DNA of 10,763 nucleotides from CAYLZO01 sp964387775 (GTDB lineage Bacteria; Chloroflexota; Anaerolineae; JAAYZQ01): assembly GCA_964387775.1 (NCBI GenBank), contig CAYLZO010000190.1, positions 1 through 10,763 of the forward strand, written 5' to 3'. Both the position numbers and the translations under genes were made by a program. The first letter of the stretch is position 1; each line of letters opens with the position of its first letter. Below the pieces are notes generated by a model that had not been told where the DNA came from, did not search any database, and saw only the letters and a program-made list of their open reading frames with translations. Below are positions 1-5,556 of this stretch, piece after piece.

Positions 1-4
1 GGGT

Positions 5-916
5 TTAGCCTCCGATTTGGACCTGAAGTCCCTGTCGAGACAGATAGCCGGCCATCTCGGTCATTTTTTCGGGCGTTGGCGGCCGGATCTCGCCCAACTG
101 ATAGGTGCGGCCCAGGCGTTCGTACTTGTCGGCGGCGGCGCGGTGGTAGGGCAGCAGGTCGATGGGGTGGGAGTGGGGCAGGGCGGCGGCAAACGCGCCA
201 ATCCGCCGGATGGCCTCCGCGTCGTCGTTCACGCCGGGGATGACGGGCAGGCGCAGCACGATCTCGTGGCCCGCCGCGGACAGGGCACGCAGGTTGCTCA
301 GAATCAACGCGTTCGACACGCCGGTGAAGCGGCGGTGCCGGGCCTCGTCCAGCAGCTTGAGGTCGTAGAGAAAGAGGTCCACGAAGGGGCGGACGCGGTC
401 CAGGATCTTCCAGGGCGCGTAGCCGCAAGTGTCGAGGGCGGTGTGGAGGTCGCGTGCCCGGCAGGCTTGCAGGGCAGCGCGCAGGAACTCGGGCTGGGCC
501 AGGGGCTCGCCGCCGGAGAAGGTGGCGCCGCCGCCCGACTCGTCGTAGAAGGGGCGGTCGCGCTCGATCTCGGCCAGCAGCGCGGCGACGCTCGTCTCGC
601 GGCCAACCAGCTCGCGAGCCTCGGCGTAGCAGGCCTCGACACAGGCGCCGCATACCTGGCACGCTTCGCCGGTGGTCAGCAGGCCGCCGCCGTTCCAGGA
701 GAGGGCGCCGTGGGGGCAGGCGTCGACGCAGACGCCGCAACGGATGCAGCGTCCGGGCCAGGCCAGTAGCTCCGGCCGGCGGGCCTGGCTCTCGGGATTG
801 TGGCACCAGGCGCAGCGCAGGGCGCAGCCCTTCAAAAAGACCGTGGTCCGAATCCCCGGCCCGTCGTGGATGGAGAAACGTTTGACGTCAAAAATCGTCC
901 CCTTGATCGCGCTCAT
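5..916 (-). CDS. Glycyl-radical enzyme activating protein (radical SAM)
   Basis: A 303-residue radical-SAM activase of the pyruvate formate-lyase activase class. Such enzymes use S-adenosylmethionine and a [4Fe-4S] cluster to place a glycyl radical on a partner enzyme under anoxic conditions. The N-terminus carries the class signature RFSIHDGPGIRT, followed by the radical-SAM cluster C31-x3-C35-x2-C38. Two ferredoxin-like inserts follow (C57/C60/C63/C67 and C86/C89/C92/C96), as in activases of non-formate glycyl-radical enzymes such as CutD, BssD and HpdA types. The SAM-binding GGEP motif is near residue 135. Length is normal for the family, and the stop is TAA at the left edge. No glycyl-radical enzyme is in the window. 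A partner could lie to the left, downstream of this gene, so the substrate cannot be named. The start ATG sits 8 nt after a -10 box and no ribosome-binding site is visible. Confidence 0.95.
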   Translation of the reverse strand: MSAIKGTIFDVKRFSIHDGPGIRTTVFLKGCALRCAWCHNPESQARRPELLAWPGRCIRCGVCVDACPHGALSWNGGGLLTTGEACQVCGACVEACYAEARELVGRETSVAALLAEIERDRPFYDESGGGATFSGGEPLAQPEFLRAALQACRARDLHTALDTCGYAPWKILDRVRPFVDLFLYDLKLLDEARHRRFTGVSNALILSNLRALSAAGHEIVLRLPVIPGVNDDAEAIRRIGAFAAALPHSHPIDLLPYHRAAADKYERLGRTYQLGEIRPPTPEKMTEMAGYLSRQGLQVQIGG

Positions 917-924
917 CGGCTGGC

Positions 925-953
925 ATTATACCACGAAGAGGGGCGAGTTCCAA
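925..953 (-). promoter_or_regulatory. Promoter of the activase gene, nearly leaderless
   Basis: Read on the - strand, TTGGAA (948-953) and TATAAT (925-930) are separated by exactly 17 bp, with a TG one base before the -10 (extended -10). Only 8 nt separate the -10 from the ATG at 916. Transcription would therefore start within about two bases of the start codon, and no Shine-Dalgarno sequence fits in between. This points to a leaderless or almost leaderless mRNA. Confidence 0.7.
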
Positions 954-972
954 GCAATCTGGCCCAAGGGGC

Positions 973-1001
973 TTGACAAAAGGCGGGGGGCGTGGTATAC
1001 T
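973..1001 (+). promoter_or_regulatory. Sigma-70 type promoter of the first TetR unit
   Basis: TTGACA (973-978) and TATACT (996-1001) are separated by 17 bp, and a TG at 993-994 makes an extended -10. It drives the TetR gene at 1047 and probably the small membrane proteins and permeases behind it, since no other convincing promoter is seen before 4622. It is divergent from the activase promoter; the two -35 boxes are 19 bp apart. Confidence 0.85.
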
Positions 1002-1007
1002 CTTGAT

Positions 1008-1025
1008 TGACTGATTAGTCAGTCA
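1008..1025 (+). promoter_or_regulatory. TetR operator palindrome, unit one
   Basis: TGACTGATTAGTCAGTCA is an 18-bp palindrome with perfect 7-bp arms (TGACTGA / TCAGTCA) around a 4-bp centre. It begins 6 bp after the -10 box and so covers the expected transcription start, a classical position for repression. The adjacent TetR gene is the obvious ligand, giving autoregulation. Size and symmetry match operators known for TetR-family dimers. Binding is inferred. Confidence 0.8.
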
Positions 1026-1046
1026 GTATTCGCACGGGGAGGGCCG

Positions 1047-1667
1047 ATGAGCGAGGGGCCGAGCAAACGGGAGCAGGCGCGTGAGGAGCGCCGCCGTGAG
1101 ATCCTGGAGGCGGCGCTGGCCGTGTTCACGCAGAAGGGGTACCACGCCACCAACGTCTCCGACGTGGCGGCCCAGGCGGGGGTCAGCCAGGGCACGATCT
1201 ATTGGTATTTCGACAGCAAGGACGAACTCTTCCAGGCCGCGATCCTGTTTGCCTTTATGGATTTTGGCGAGGCAGCTCTGGGCGGGCTGGACCAGTATCC
1301 GACGGCAACCGAAAAGCTGTGGGCCATGGCCCGGGCCATGGAAGATTTCGCCGACGTGGCCGAGGGCCTGTTCATGCTCTTCCTGGGCTACTGGGCTTCC
1401 AGTGACCGCCGGGAGGAGAGTGCCCAGGTGTGGATGGACCTGCTGCGGGAATACAAGGACGTGGTGGCGGGCATCATCGAGGAAGGGGTTGCCAACGGCG
1501 AGTTCAAACAGGTGGACGCCGAGGCGCTGGTCTGGGCCTTGCTGGCCGTCTACGACGGCCTGGCGGCCTATGGCATGTTCATGCCCGAGATGGACCTGCC
1601 GCGCGTGAACCGGGCCTTTGTCGAGACGCTGTTGAACGGACTGCGGGCGGACACAGTGGAGGGGTGA
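1047..1667 (+). CDS. TetR/AcrR family transcriptional regulator 1
   Basis: A 206-residue one-component regulator. The N-terminal helix-turn-helix spans about residues 15-62: REILEAALAVFTQKGYHATNVSDVAAQAGVSQGTIYWYF, with the typical GTIYWYFDSKDEL end of the recognition region. The remaining ~140 residues form the variable helical ligand-binding domain, which does not identify the ligand. The start is ATG 1047 with a GGGGAGGG ribosome-binding site at 1036-1043. Just upstream are a consensus promoter and an 18-bp palindrome on the transcription start, so it most likely represses itself and the downstream permeases until an inducer binds. The stop TGA overlaps the GTG start of the next gene. It differs clearly in sequence from the second TetR at 4932 but has the same length and the same register of the DNA-binding domain. 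Confidence 0.95.
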   Translation: MSEGPSKREQAREERRREILEAALAVFTQKGYHATNVSDVAAQAGVSQGTIYWYFDSKDELFQAAILFAFMDFGEAALGGLDQYPTATEKLWAMARAMEDFADVAEGLFMLFLGYWASSDRREESAQVWMDLLREYKDVVAGIIEEGVANGEFKQVDAEALVWALLAVYDGLAAYGMFMPEMDLPRVNRAFVETLLNGLRADTVEG

Positions 1668-1933
1668 AGAGATTTGTCAGTAAGTGTCCTTGCCGCACGC
1701 GCTGTGCCCACGTGGTCTTTGGCAAGCTGGCGGTGGCCCTCACCGACCGGCAGCCGGGGCCGTACACGCCGATCGAGCTGGCCGCTGTCGGCCTGGGGTT
1801 GCTGGGCCTGCCCCAGGTCTGGCTGTGGCGGACGCCGGTCTGGCTCGCTGCCTTCTGGCTGCTCAACGCCGTGGCCGTGGCGCAGATCCGGCGGGCGGTC
1901 TGCCCGGCCTGCGACATGTCCCTTGTCCCCTAA
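1664..1933 (+). CDS. Small Cys-rich two-helix membrane protein, unknown function
   Basis: An 89-residue protein starting at GTG 1664, whose last two bases are part of the TGA stop of the upstream TetR gene, so translation is probably coupled. It has a Cys cluster near the N-terminus (CPCRTRC: C8, C10, C14), two hydrophobic segments at about residues 38-54 and 57-75 rich in Leu and Trp, and a CPAC pair (C80, C83) near the C-terminus. With both helices in the membrane, both Cys groups would face the cytoplasm and could bind a metal or cluster jointly. I do not recognise the family. The only ribosome-binding site (GGAGG 1658-1662) is very close to the GTG, so start choice rests on coupling and on the absence of another start in frame. 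Confidence 0.65.
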   Translation: MKRFVSKCPCRTRCAHVVFGKLAVALTDRQPGPYTPIELAAVGLGLLGLPQVWLWRTPVWLAAFWLLNAVAVAQIRRAVCPACDMSLVP

Positions 1934-1963
1934 TCCGCTCAAGATCAATCGAAGGAGGCTGAA

Positions 1964-2245
1964 ATGAGTGGTGGAACCGTTCTGATCCTGGTCGTGACGG
2001 GCGTGCTGGCCGTCCTCTGCGGCTGGCTGGTGCCCCTCCTGTTCAGGAGCCGGCGGCCTTTCGGCATGTTGGGCGACGTGCTGGTGTGCACCATCGTGGC
2101 CGTCGCCCTGGCCTACGTGGAGTGGATGTGGCTTCTGCCGGTCCTCGGCTTTGGTGAGGGCTGGATCTCGGTGGCGGCGGCCGTCGGCGATCCGCTGGGG
2201 TTGGGGTTGTTTTGTCTGTGGATTATGCGCAAAGTGAAGGCGTAG
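1964..2245 (+). CDS. Small three-helix membrane protein, hypothetical
   Basis: A 93-residue, very hydrophobic protein with a strong ribosome-binding site AAGGAGG (1952-1958) ahead of ATG 1964. Three membrane segments are apparent: residues ~4-27, ~36-60 and ~67-88, with a basic RSRRPFG turn between the first two and a basic C-terminus (MRKVKA). The layout (helix, basic turn, helix starting GMLGD, third helix) is loosely like the GlsB/YeaQ/YmgE family of small membrane proteins, but the glycine pattern is not convincing, so I leave it unnamed. It lies 30 bp after the Cys-rich protein in the first TetR unit and is followed by a perfect inverted repeat. It may be an accessory of the exporter, but this is only inferred from position. 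Confidence 0.75.
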   Translation: MSGGTVLILVVTGVLAVLCGWLVPLLFRSRRPFGMLGDVLVCTIVAVALAYVEWMWLLPVLGFGEGWISVAAAVGDPLGLGLFCLWIMRKVKA

Positions 2246-2251
2246 CCGCCA

Positions 2252-2291
2252 AGACCTGACAGGTTCCCGCAAGCAGGAACCTGTCAGGTCT
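2252..2291. repeat. Perfect 16-bp inverted repeat between genes
   Basis: The arms 2252-2267 and 2276-2291 are exact reverse complements (16 of 16) with an 8-base loop, cgcaagca. Each arm holds its own small palindrome, ACCTGACAGGT and ACCTGTCAGGT. No T-run follows, so it is not a standard intrinsic terminator. It looks like a dispersed palindromic repeat that could stabilise mRNA ends or weaken expression of the permeases downstream. The ribosome-binding site of the permease (TGGAGGG) starts at the end of the right arm. Confidence 0.9.
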
Positions 2292-2305
2292 GGAGGGTTT
2301 CAGCG

Positions 2306-3445
2306 ATGAATCTGTTGCGGACCTGGGCCGTGGTGCGCAAGGAGGGGCGGCACATCGTGCGCGACCGGCGGGCGTTTTTCCTGGTGACCGTCTCGCCCGT
2401 GTTTCTGCTGCTGGTGATGGCCTACACCTTCATGGTCGACATCGAGAACGTGGCCGTGGCCGTCATGGACCGCGACGGCACGCACCTCTCGCGGCGCTAC
2501 CTGGCCGGGCTGGGAGGCAGCGGCGACGTGCTGGTGCGCTACGTGGCCGCCGACTATGACCAGTTGGAGCGCTGGCTGATGACGTCGGAGGCCAAGGCGG
2601 GCATCGTCGTGCCGCCCGGCTTCGAGGCCGACTTGCAGGCCGGCCGCGAGGCCAGCGTCCAGGTCCTGGTCGAAGGCACCGAGCCGACGACGGCCAACAC
2701 GGCCATGCAGCACATCGGCGGCTACACCCAGCAGTTTGCCCTGGAGGTGGCGACCGAGGTCGCCCGCCGGGCCGGCCTGCCGGTGGACGAGTCGCTGCTG
2801 GTACCCATCGACCTGCGCATCCGCACCTGGTTCAACCCGACGCTGGAGGCCGTCATCGGTTTTCTGCCGGCCCTCATCGCCATGGTGATGGGCATGCCGG
2901 CCACGGCCACGACCCTGGCCCTGACCCGCGAGAAGGAGCACGGCACGCTGGAGCAGCTCATCGTCACGCCCATCCGCCGCGCTGAGCTGCTGGTGGGCAA
3001 GCTGGTGCCCTACGTGCTCAGCGGGCTGTTCAGTGTCGTCCTGTGCGCGGCGGTGGCCGTCTATTGGTTCGGCTCGCCCTTCCAGGGCAGCTTGGCCCTC
3101 TACCTGGTCCTGGCCGCCGACTTTTTGCTGGCGACGATGGGCATCGCCCTGGTCCTGTCGGTGTTCGTCGAGTCGCAGCAGGCGGCCCAGATCGGCGCCA
3201 TGCTCATCTTTTTCTTCCCCGGCTTCTTTCTGTCGGGCATCTTTTACCCACTTTTCAGCATGGAGCCCATCATGAAGATGGAGGCGTTCATGGTCCCGAC
3301 GACGCACTTTGTCTATATCAGCCGGGGCGTCTTTTTGAAGGGTCAGGGCTTGGAGACGCTGTGGCCCTACGCCCTGGCGCTGCTGGCGATGGGCGTCATC
3401 TTTTTGGGGCTGGCGATCTTGCTCTTCAAAAAGAAGCTGGCTTGA
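2306..3445 (+). CDS. ABC-2 type transporter permease 1 (YbhS/YbhR-like)
   Basis: A 379-residue membrane subunit of an ABC-2 exporter. One N-terminal helix (~24-42) is followed by a large extracytoplasmic domain (~45-178), then five helices at about 182-205, 232-254, 262-288, 295-318 and 352-374. The cytoplasmic coupling segment between the second and third helices has the family motif REKEHGTLEQLIVTPIRRAELLVGK (residues 208-232). Length and design match the ABC2_membrane_3 permeases of the YbhFSR/YhhJ type, which export drugs or other small molecules with the help of a periplasmic adaptor where there is an outer membrane. Start ATG 2306 has the ribosome-binding site TGGAGGG. It pairs with the permease at 3492, and the ATPases are probably those encoded at 8785 and 9737. 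Substrate unknown. Confidence 0.93.
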   Translation: MNLLRTWAVVRKEGRHIVRDRRAFFLVTVSPVFLLLVMAYTFMVDIENVAVAVMDRDGTHLSRRYLAGLGGSGDVLVRYVAADYDQLERWLMTSEAKAGIVVPPGFEADLQAGREASVQVLVEGTEPTTANTAMQHIGGYTQQFALEVATEVARRAGLPVDESLLVPIDLRIRTWFNPTLEAVIGFLPALIAMVMGMPATATTLALTREKEHGTLEQLIVTPIRRAELLVGKLVPYVLSGLFSVVLCAAVAVYWFGSPFQGSLALYLVLAADFLLATMGIALVLSVFVESQQAAQIGAMLIFFFPGFFLSGIFYPLFSMEPIMKMEAFMVPTTHFVYISRGVFLKGQGLETLWPYALALLAMGVIFLGLAILLFKKKLA

Positions 3446-3451
3446 GGGGAT

Positions 3452-3483
3452 AGGTAGGGGCGACCGGCCGGTCGCCCCTACCT
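3452..3483. repeat. Perfect 32-bp palindrome between permease genes
   Basis: Two 16-bp arms (3452-3467 and 3468-3483) are exact reverse complements with no spacer; the centre is GACCGGCCGGTC. It fills most of the 46-bp gap between the stop of permease 1 and the start of permease 2 and ends just before the weak ribosome-binding site GGTGGA. As RNA it would form a very stable GC hairpin, possibly lowering expression of the second permease. No T-tract follows. Probably a dispersed palindromic repeat. Confidence 0.9.
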
Positions 3484-3491
3484 GGTGGAAT

Positions 3492-4622
3492 ATGCTGACA
3501 CGCACCTGGAACCTGGCGCTTAAGGAGATGATCCAGCTCTGGCGCGACAAGATGATCTTGATTTTCATTATCGTCGGGCCGATGTCGGAGCTGGCCCTGG
3601 TGGCCTGGGCCACGTCGGGCGACATCGAGCACATCCCCACCGCTGTGGTGGACCGCGACCAGACGCCGGCCAGCCGCCGCCTGGTGCGGGTGCTGGTCAA
3701 CACCGACATCTTTGACGCCGATTTTTACCCCAAGGACGAGGTCGAGGCCCAGGCGTTGGTCAACGCCGGGACGGCGCTGGTGGCCGTGCTCATCCCTGCC
3801 GGCTTTGAGGCGGACCTGACGGCCCTGAACCACGGGCCGGCCCAGGTGGGGATGATCCTCGACGGGGCCGATCCGAGCGCCGCCCGCGCCGCCCGCATGA
3901 GCGCCGCGGGGGCCGTGGCCGCCTTTGCCCAGGAGATCGCCCGGGCGCGCTTTGGCCCGGCGCTCGACCGCTGGGGCGAGATCGTCGCGCTGGACGTGCG
4001 CGTCTGGTTCAACGAGGAGCTCAAGACCTCGAACTACGAGGTGCCGTCGGAGTTGGGCTTTATGCTCGTCGCCGTGGCGCTGATGATCGCCTCGCTGGGC
4101 ATCGCCCGCGAGCGGGAGCTGGGCACCCTGGAGCAGCTCATGGTCACGCCCCTGCGCAGCATCGAGCTGGTCATCGGCAAGGCGCTGCCGGCGCTGATCA
4201 TCGCCTACGTCAACTTTTTGCTGATGCTGGGCCTGGTCGTCTTTGTCTTTCGGGTGCCGATGCGCGGCTCGTGGCCGCTGCTGCTGACCCTCGCCTTCTT
4301 TTACATCCTGGTGGAGCTGGGCTGGGGGCTGATGATCTCGGCGGTGTCCAAGACCCAGGTCCAGGCCCTGCTGGTGGCCTTTATGATCATGATGGCCGAG
4401 GTGGTCTTTTCCGGCTACGCCTTCCCGGTGGAGAATATGCCCTGGCTGCTGCAACGCATCGCCAACTTTGTGCCGATCAAGCACTGGCTGCTGATCCTGC
4501 GCGGCATCCTGCTCAAGGGGGCCGGGGTGGAGATCTTTTGGAAGGAGTTGCTCAGCCTGGCGGCGCTCGGGCTGGTGATCAACGTCGTGACGATTTTGTT
4601 CTTGCGCACGCGGCTGGAGTAG
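3492..4622 (+). CDS. ABC-2 type transporter permease 2
   Basis: A 376-residue paralogue of permease 1 with the same plan: first helix ~22-41, extracytoplasmic domain ~44-180, then five helices from about residue 187 to 370. The coupling motif is REREL GTLEQLMVTPLRSIELVIGK at ~206-230. The extracytoplasmic start, DIEHIPTAVVDRDQTPASRRLV, parallels the other two permeases, and the DGADPS segment near 124-129 matches DGSDPS in permease 3. The start ATG 3492 has only a weak GGTGGA site directly upstream, next to a large palindrome. It probably forms a heterodimer with permease 1, as YbhS and YbhR do. A 309-bp gap follows, so this appears to be the last gene of the first TetR unit. Confidence 0.93.
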   Translation: MLTRTWNLALKEMIQLWRDKMILIFIIVGPMSELALVAWATSGDIEHIPTAVVDRDQTPASRRLVRVLVNTDIFDADFYPKDEVEAQALVNAGTALVAVLIPAGFEADLTALNHGPAQVGMILDGADPSAARAARMSAAGAVAAFAQEIARARFGPALDRWGEIVALDVRVWFNEELKTSNYEVPSELGFMLVAVALMIASLGIARERELGTLEQLMVTPLRSIELVIGKALPALIIAYVNFLLMLGLVVFVFRVPMRGSWPLLLTLAFFYILVELGWGLMISAVSKTQVQALLVAFMIMMAEVVFSGYAFPVENMPWLLQRIANFVPIKHWLLILRGILLKGAGVEIFWKELLSLAALGLVINVVTILFLRTRLE

Positions 4623-4726
4623 CGCGCCACAGACTCGCTGAACCTTAACACGCAATTCACTATCCAACAGCACGGTTCTGAACTGGTTCTCGTCGTCCAA
4701 CTGCCTGGAGCCAAAGGCATTCCTGC

Positions 4727-4806
4727 GGAATCGCTGATCTGCTGAAAGACACTGAACGCGCTGATAAGGCTCAGCGCATTCAGTGGCTTCAGTGGTTCAG
4801 CGATCC
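4727..4806. repeat. Long imperfect hairpin built from CTGAA/TTCAG motifs
   Basis: The left side 4727-4764 pairs with the right side 4771-4806 around a 6-base loop, taaggc. The inner stem CTGAACGCGCTGA / TCAGCGCATTCAG pairs 12 of 13, and the outer ATCGCTGA / TCAGCGAT pairs fully, with a looser middle. Part of the right arm is a direct repeat (TTCAGTGGC, TTCAGTGGT). It lies downstream of permease 2 and upstream of the second promoter, and may act as a transcript-end structure or be a small mobile-type repeat. Confidence 0.75.
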
Positions 4807-4845
4807 CGTATCGGGCAATGAGGCAAACGAAATGCCTTCGCGCTC

Positions 4846-4874
4846 TTGACAAACGAGGCCAGATCGCGTATAAT
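4846..4874 (+). promoter_or_regulatory. Consensus sigma-70 promoter of the second TetR unit
   Basis: TTGACA (4846-4851) and TATAAT (4869-4874) are both perfect consensus boxes with the optimal 17-bp spacer. The promoter should be very strong when not repressed. It lies downstream of ATG 4818 and so argues that translation of the TetR gene starts at 4932. Confidence 0.92.
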
Positions 4875-4893
4875 GAGCACATACTCAGTTCAG

Positions 4894-4911
4894 TGAGTGA
4901 TGGCTCACTCA
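4894..4911 (+). promoter_or_regulatory. TetR operator palindrome, unit two
   Basis: TGAGTGATGGCTCACTCA has perfect 7-bp arms (TGAGTGA / TCACTCA) around a 4-bp centre. It starts 19 bp after the -10 box, about 13 bp into the transcript. A weaker overlapping symmetry, ACTCA...TGAGT, lies at 4883-4898. Length and arm pattern match the operator at 1008-1025 except for one base per arm (TGACTGA against TGAGTGA). The TetR encoded at 4932 is the likely ligand. Confidence 0.78.
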
Positions 4912-4931
4912 AACACGAAGGCGAGGGCAAA

Positions 4932-5552
4932 ATGACCACATCCGATCCGATCCGGGCGCAACTGATCGAGGCGCGGCGCAACCAGATCCTGGACGCGGCG
5001 GCGACGGTGTTTGGCAAAAAGGGCTTTCATAACGCCAAGACCAAAGAGATCGCCGCCACGGCCGGGGTGTCGGAAGGCACCATCTACAACTACTTTGACA
5101 ACAAGTTCGGCCTGCTCATCGGACTGCTGTCGCGGTTGGCCGAGTGGGATCACCTGCCTGTCGAGATGGACGAGTCGTTGCAGGGAGGGGTCCGCGACTT
5201 TTTCGTCACGGCCTTTCAGCACCGCCTGGGCCGCATCGAGCAGGGCGAGGGGTTGCTCCAGGCGCTTCTGCCTCAGGTATTGATCAATCCCGAGCTGCGG
5301 GAGCAGTTCTACCGCGAGTACGTGCGGCCTATCACCATCCTGTTGGAGCAGTACGTCCAGACCCAGGTCGACTTGGGCCGCGTCCGGCCGGTGGACGTGT
5401 CGCTGACGGTGCGGGCCTTGCAGGCCACCTTCGTCGGCCTGTTGGTGCTGCGCCTCCTGGGCGACGAGGCCCTGCGCACGGGCTGGGACCAGGTGCCGGA
5501 GCTGCTGGCGACCCTCCTCTTCGACGGGCTCAGTCCCGAGGCCGGAGGCTGA
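4932..5552 (+). CDS. TetR/AcrR family transcriptional regulator 2
   Basis: A 206-residue regulator with an N-terminal helix-turn-helix: NQILDAAATVFGKKGFHNAKTKEIAATAGVSEGTIYNYFDNKFGLL, about residues 17-62. The C-terminal ligand-binding domain does not identify an inducer. The start ATG 4932 is chosen over the in-frame ATG 4818 because the promoter lies between them and a GCGAGG site sits at 4921-4926. The gene heads the second unit and is followed after 4 bp by a permease gene; the GGAGG that serves the permease lies inside the end of this gene, so translation is probably coupled. With its operator just upstream it should repress its own unit. Whether the two TetR proteins recognise each other's operators is open. 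Confidence 0.95.
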   Translation: MTTSDPIRAQLIEARRNQILDAAATVFGKKGFHNAKTKEIAATAGVSEGTIYNYFDNKFGLLIGLLSRLAEWDHLPVEMDESLQGGVRDFFVTAFQHRLGRIEQGEGLLQALLPQVLINPELREQFYREYVRPITILLEQYVQTQVDLGRVRPVDVSLTVRALQATFVGLLVLRLLGDEALRTGWDQVPELLATLLFDGLSPEAGG

Positions 5553-5556
5553 GACG

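Larger units (their letters stand above)
4623..4931. other. Gene-free region between units one and two
   Basis: This is the only stretch over 300 bases without a gene. Its left third (4623-4718) shows no coding signal that I can support. A long imperfect hairpin occupies 4727-4806. The right part holds the consensus promoter 4846-4874, the operator 4894-4911 and the ribosome-binding site of the second TetR gene. No T-rich intrinsic terminator for the upstream permease gene is seen. Confidence 0.8.

Noticed and set aside
17..769. 250-codon + strand frame opposite the activase
   Set aside because: Shadow of the activase gene, which has unmistakable radical-SAM and ferredoxin motifs.
2300..3709. 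469-codon open frame on the - strand opposite permease 1
   Set aside because: The translation is a Gln/His/Arg/Asp-rich low-complexity shadow of a GC-rich gene; the + strand frame has clear permease helices and motifs.
3426..4700. 424-codon open frame on the - strand opposite permease 2
   Set aside because: Same antisense shadow pattern; no domain, no ribosome-binding site, and the + strand gene is certain.
4818..4931. Upstream in-frame ATG extending TetR 2 by 38 residues
   Set aside because: The consensus promoter and operator lie inside the extension, so it would not be transcribed from that promoter; ATG 4932 has a ribosome-binding site and fits the family N-terminus.
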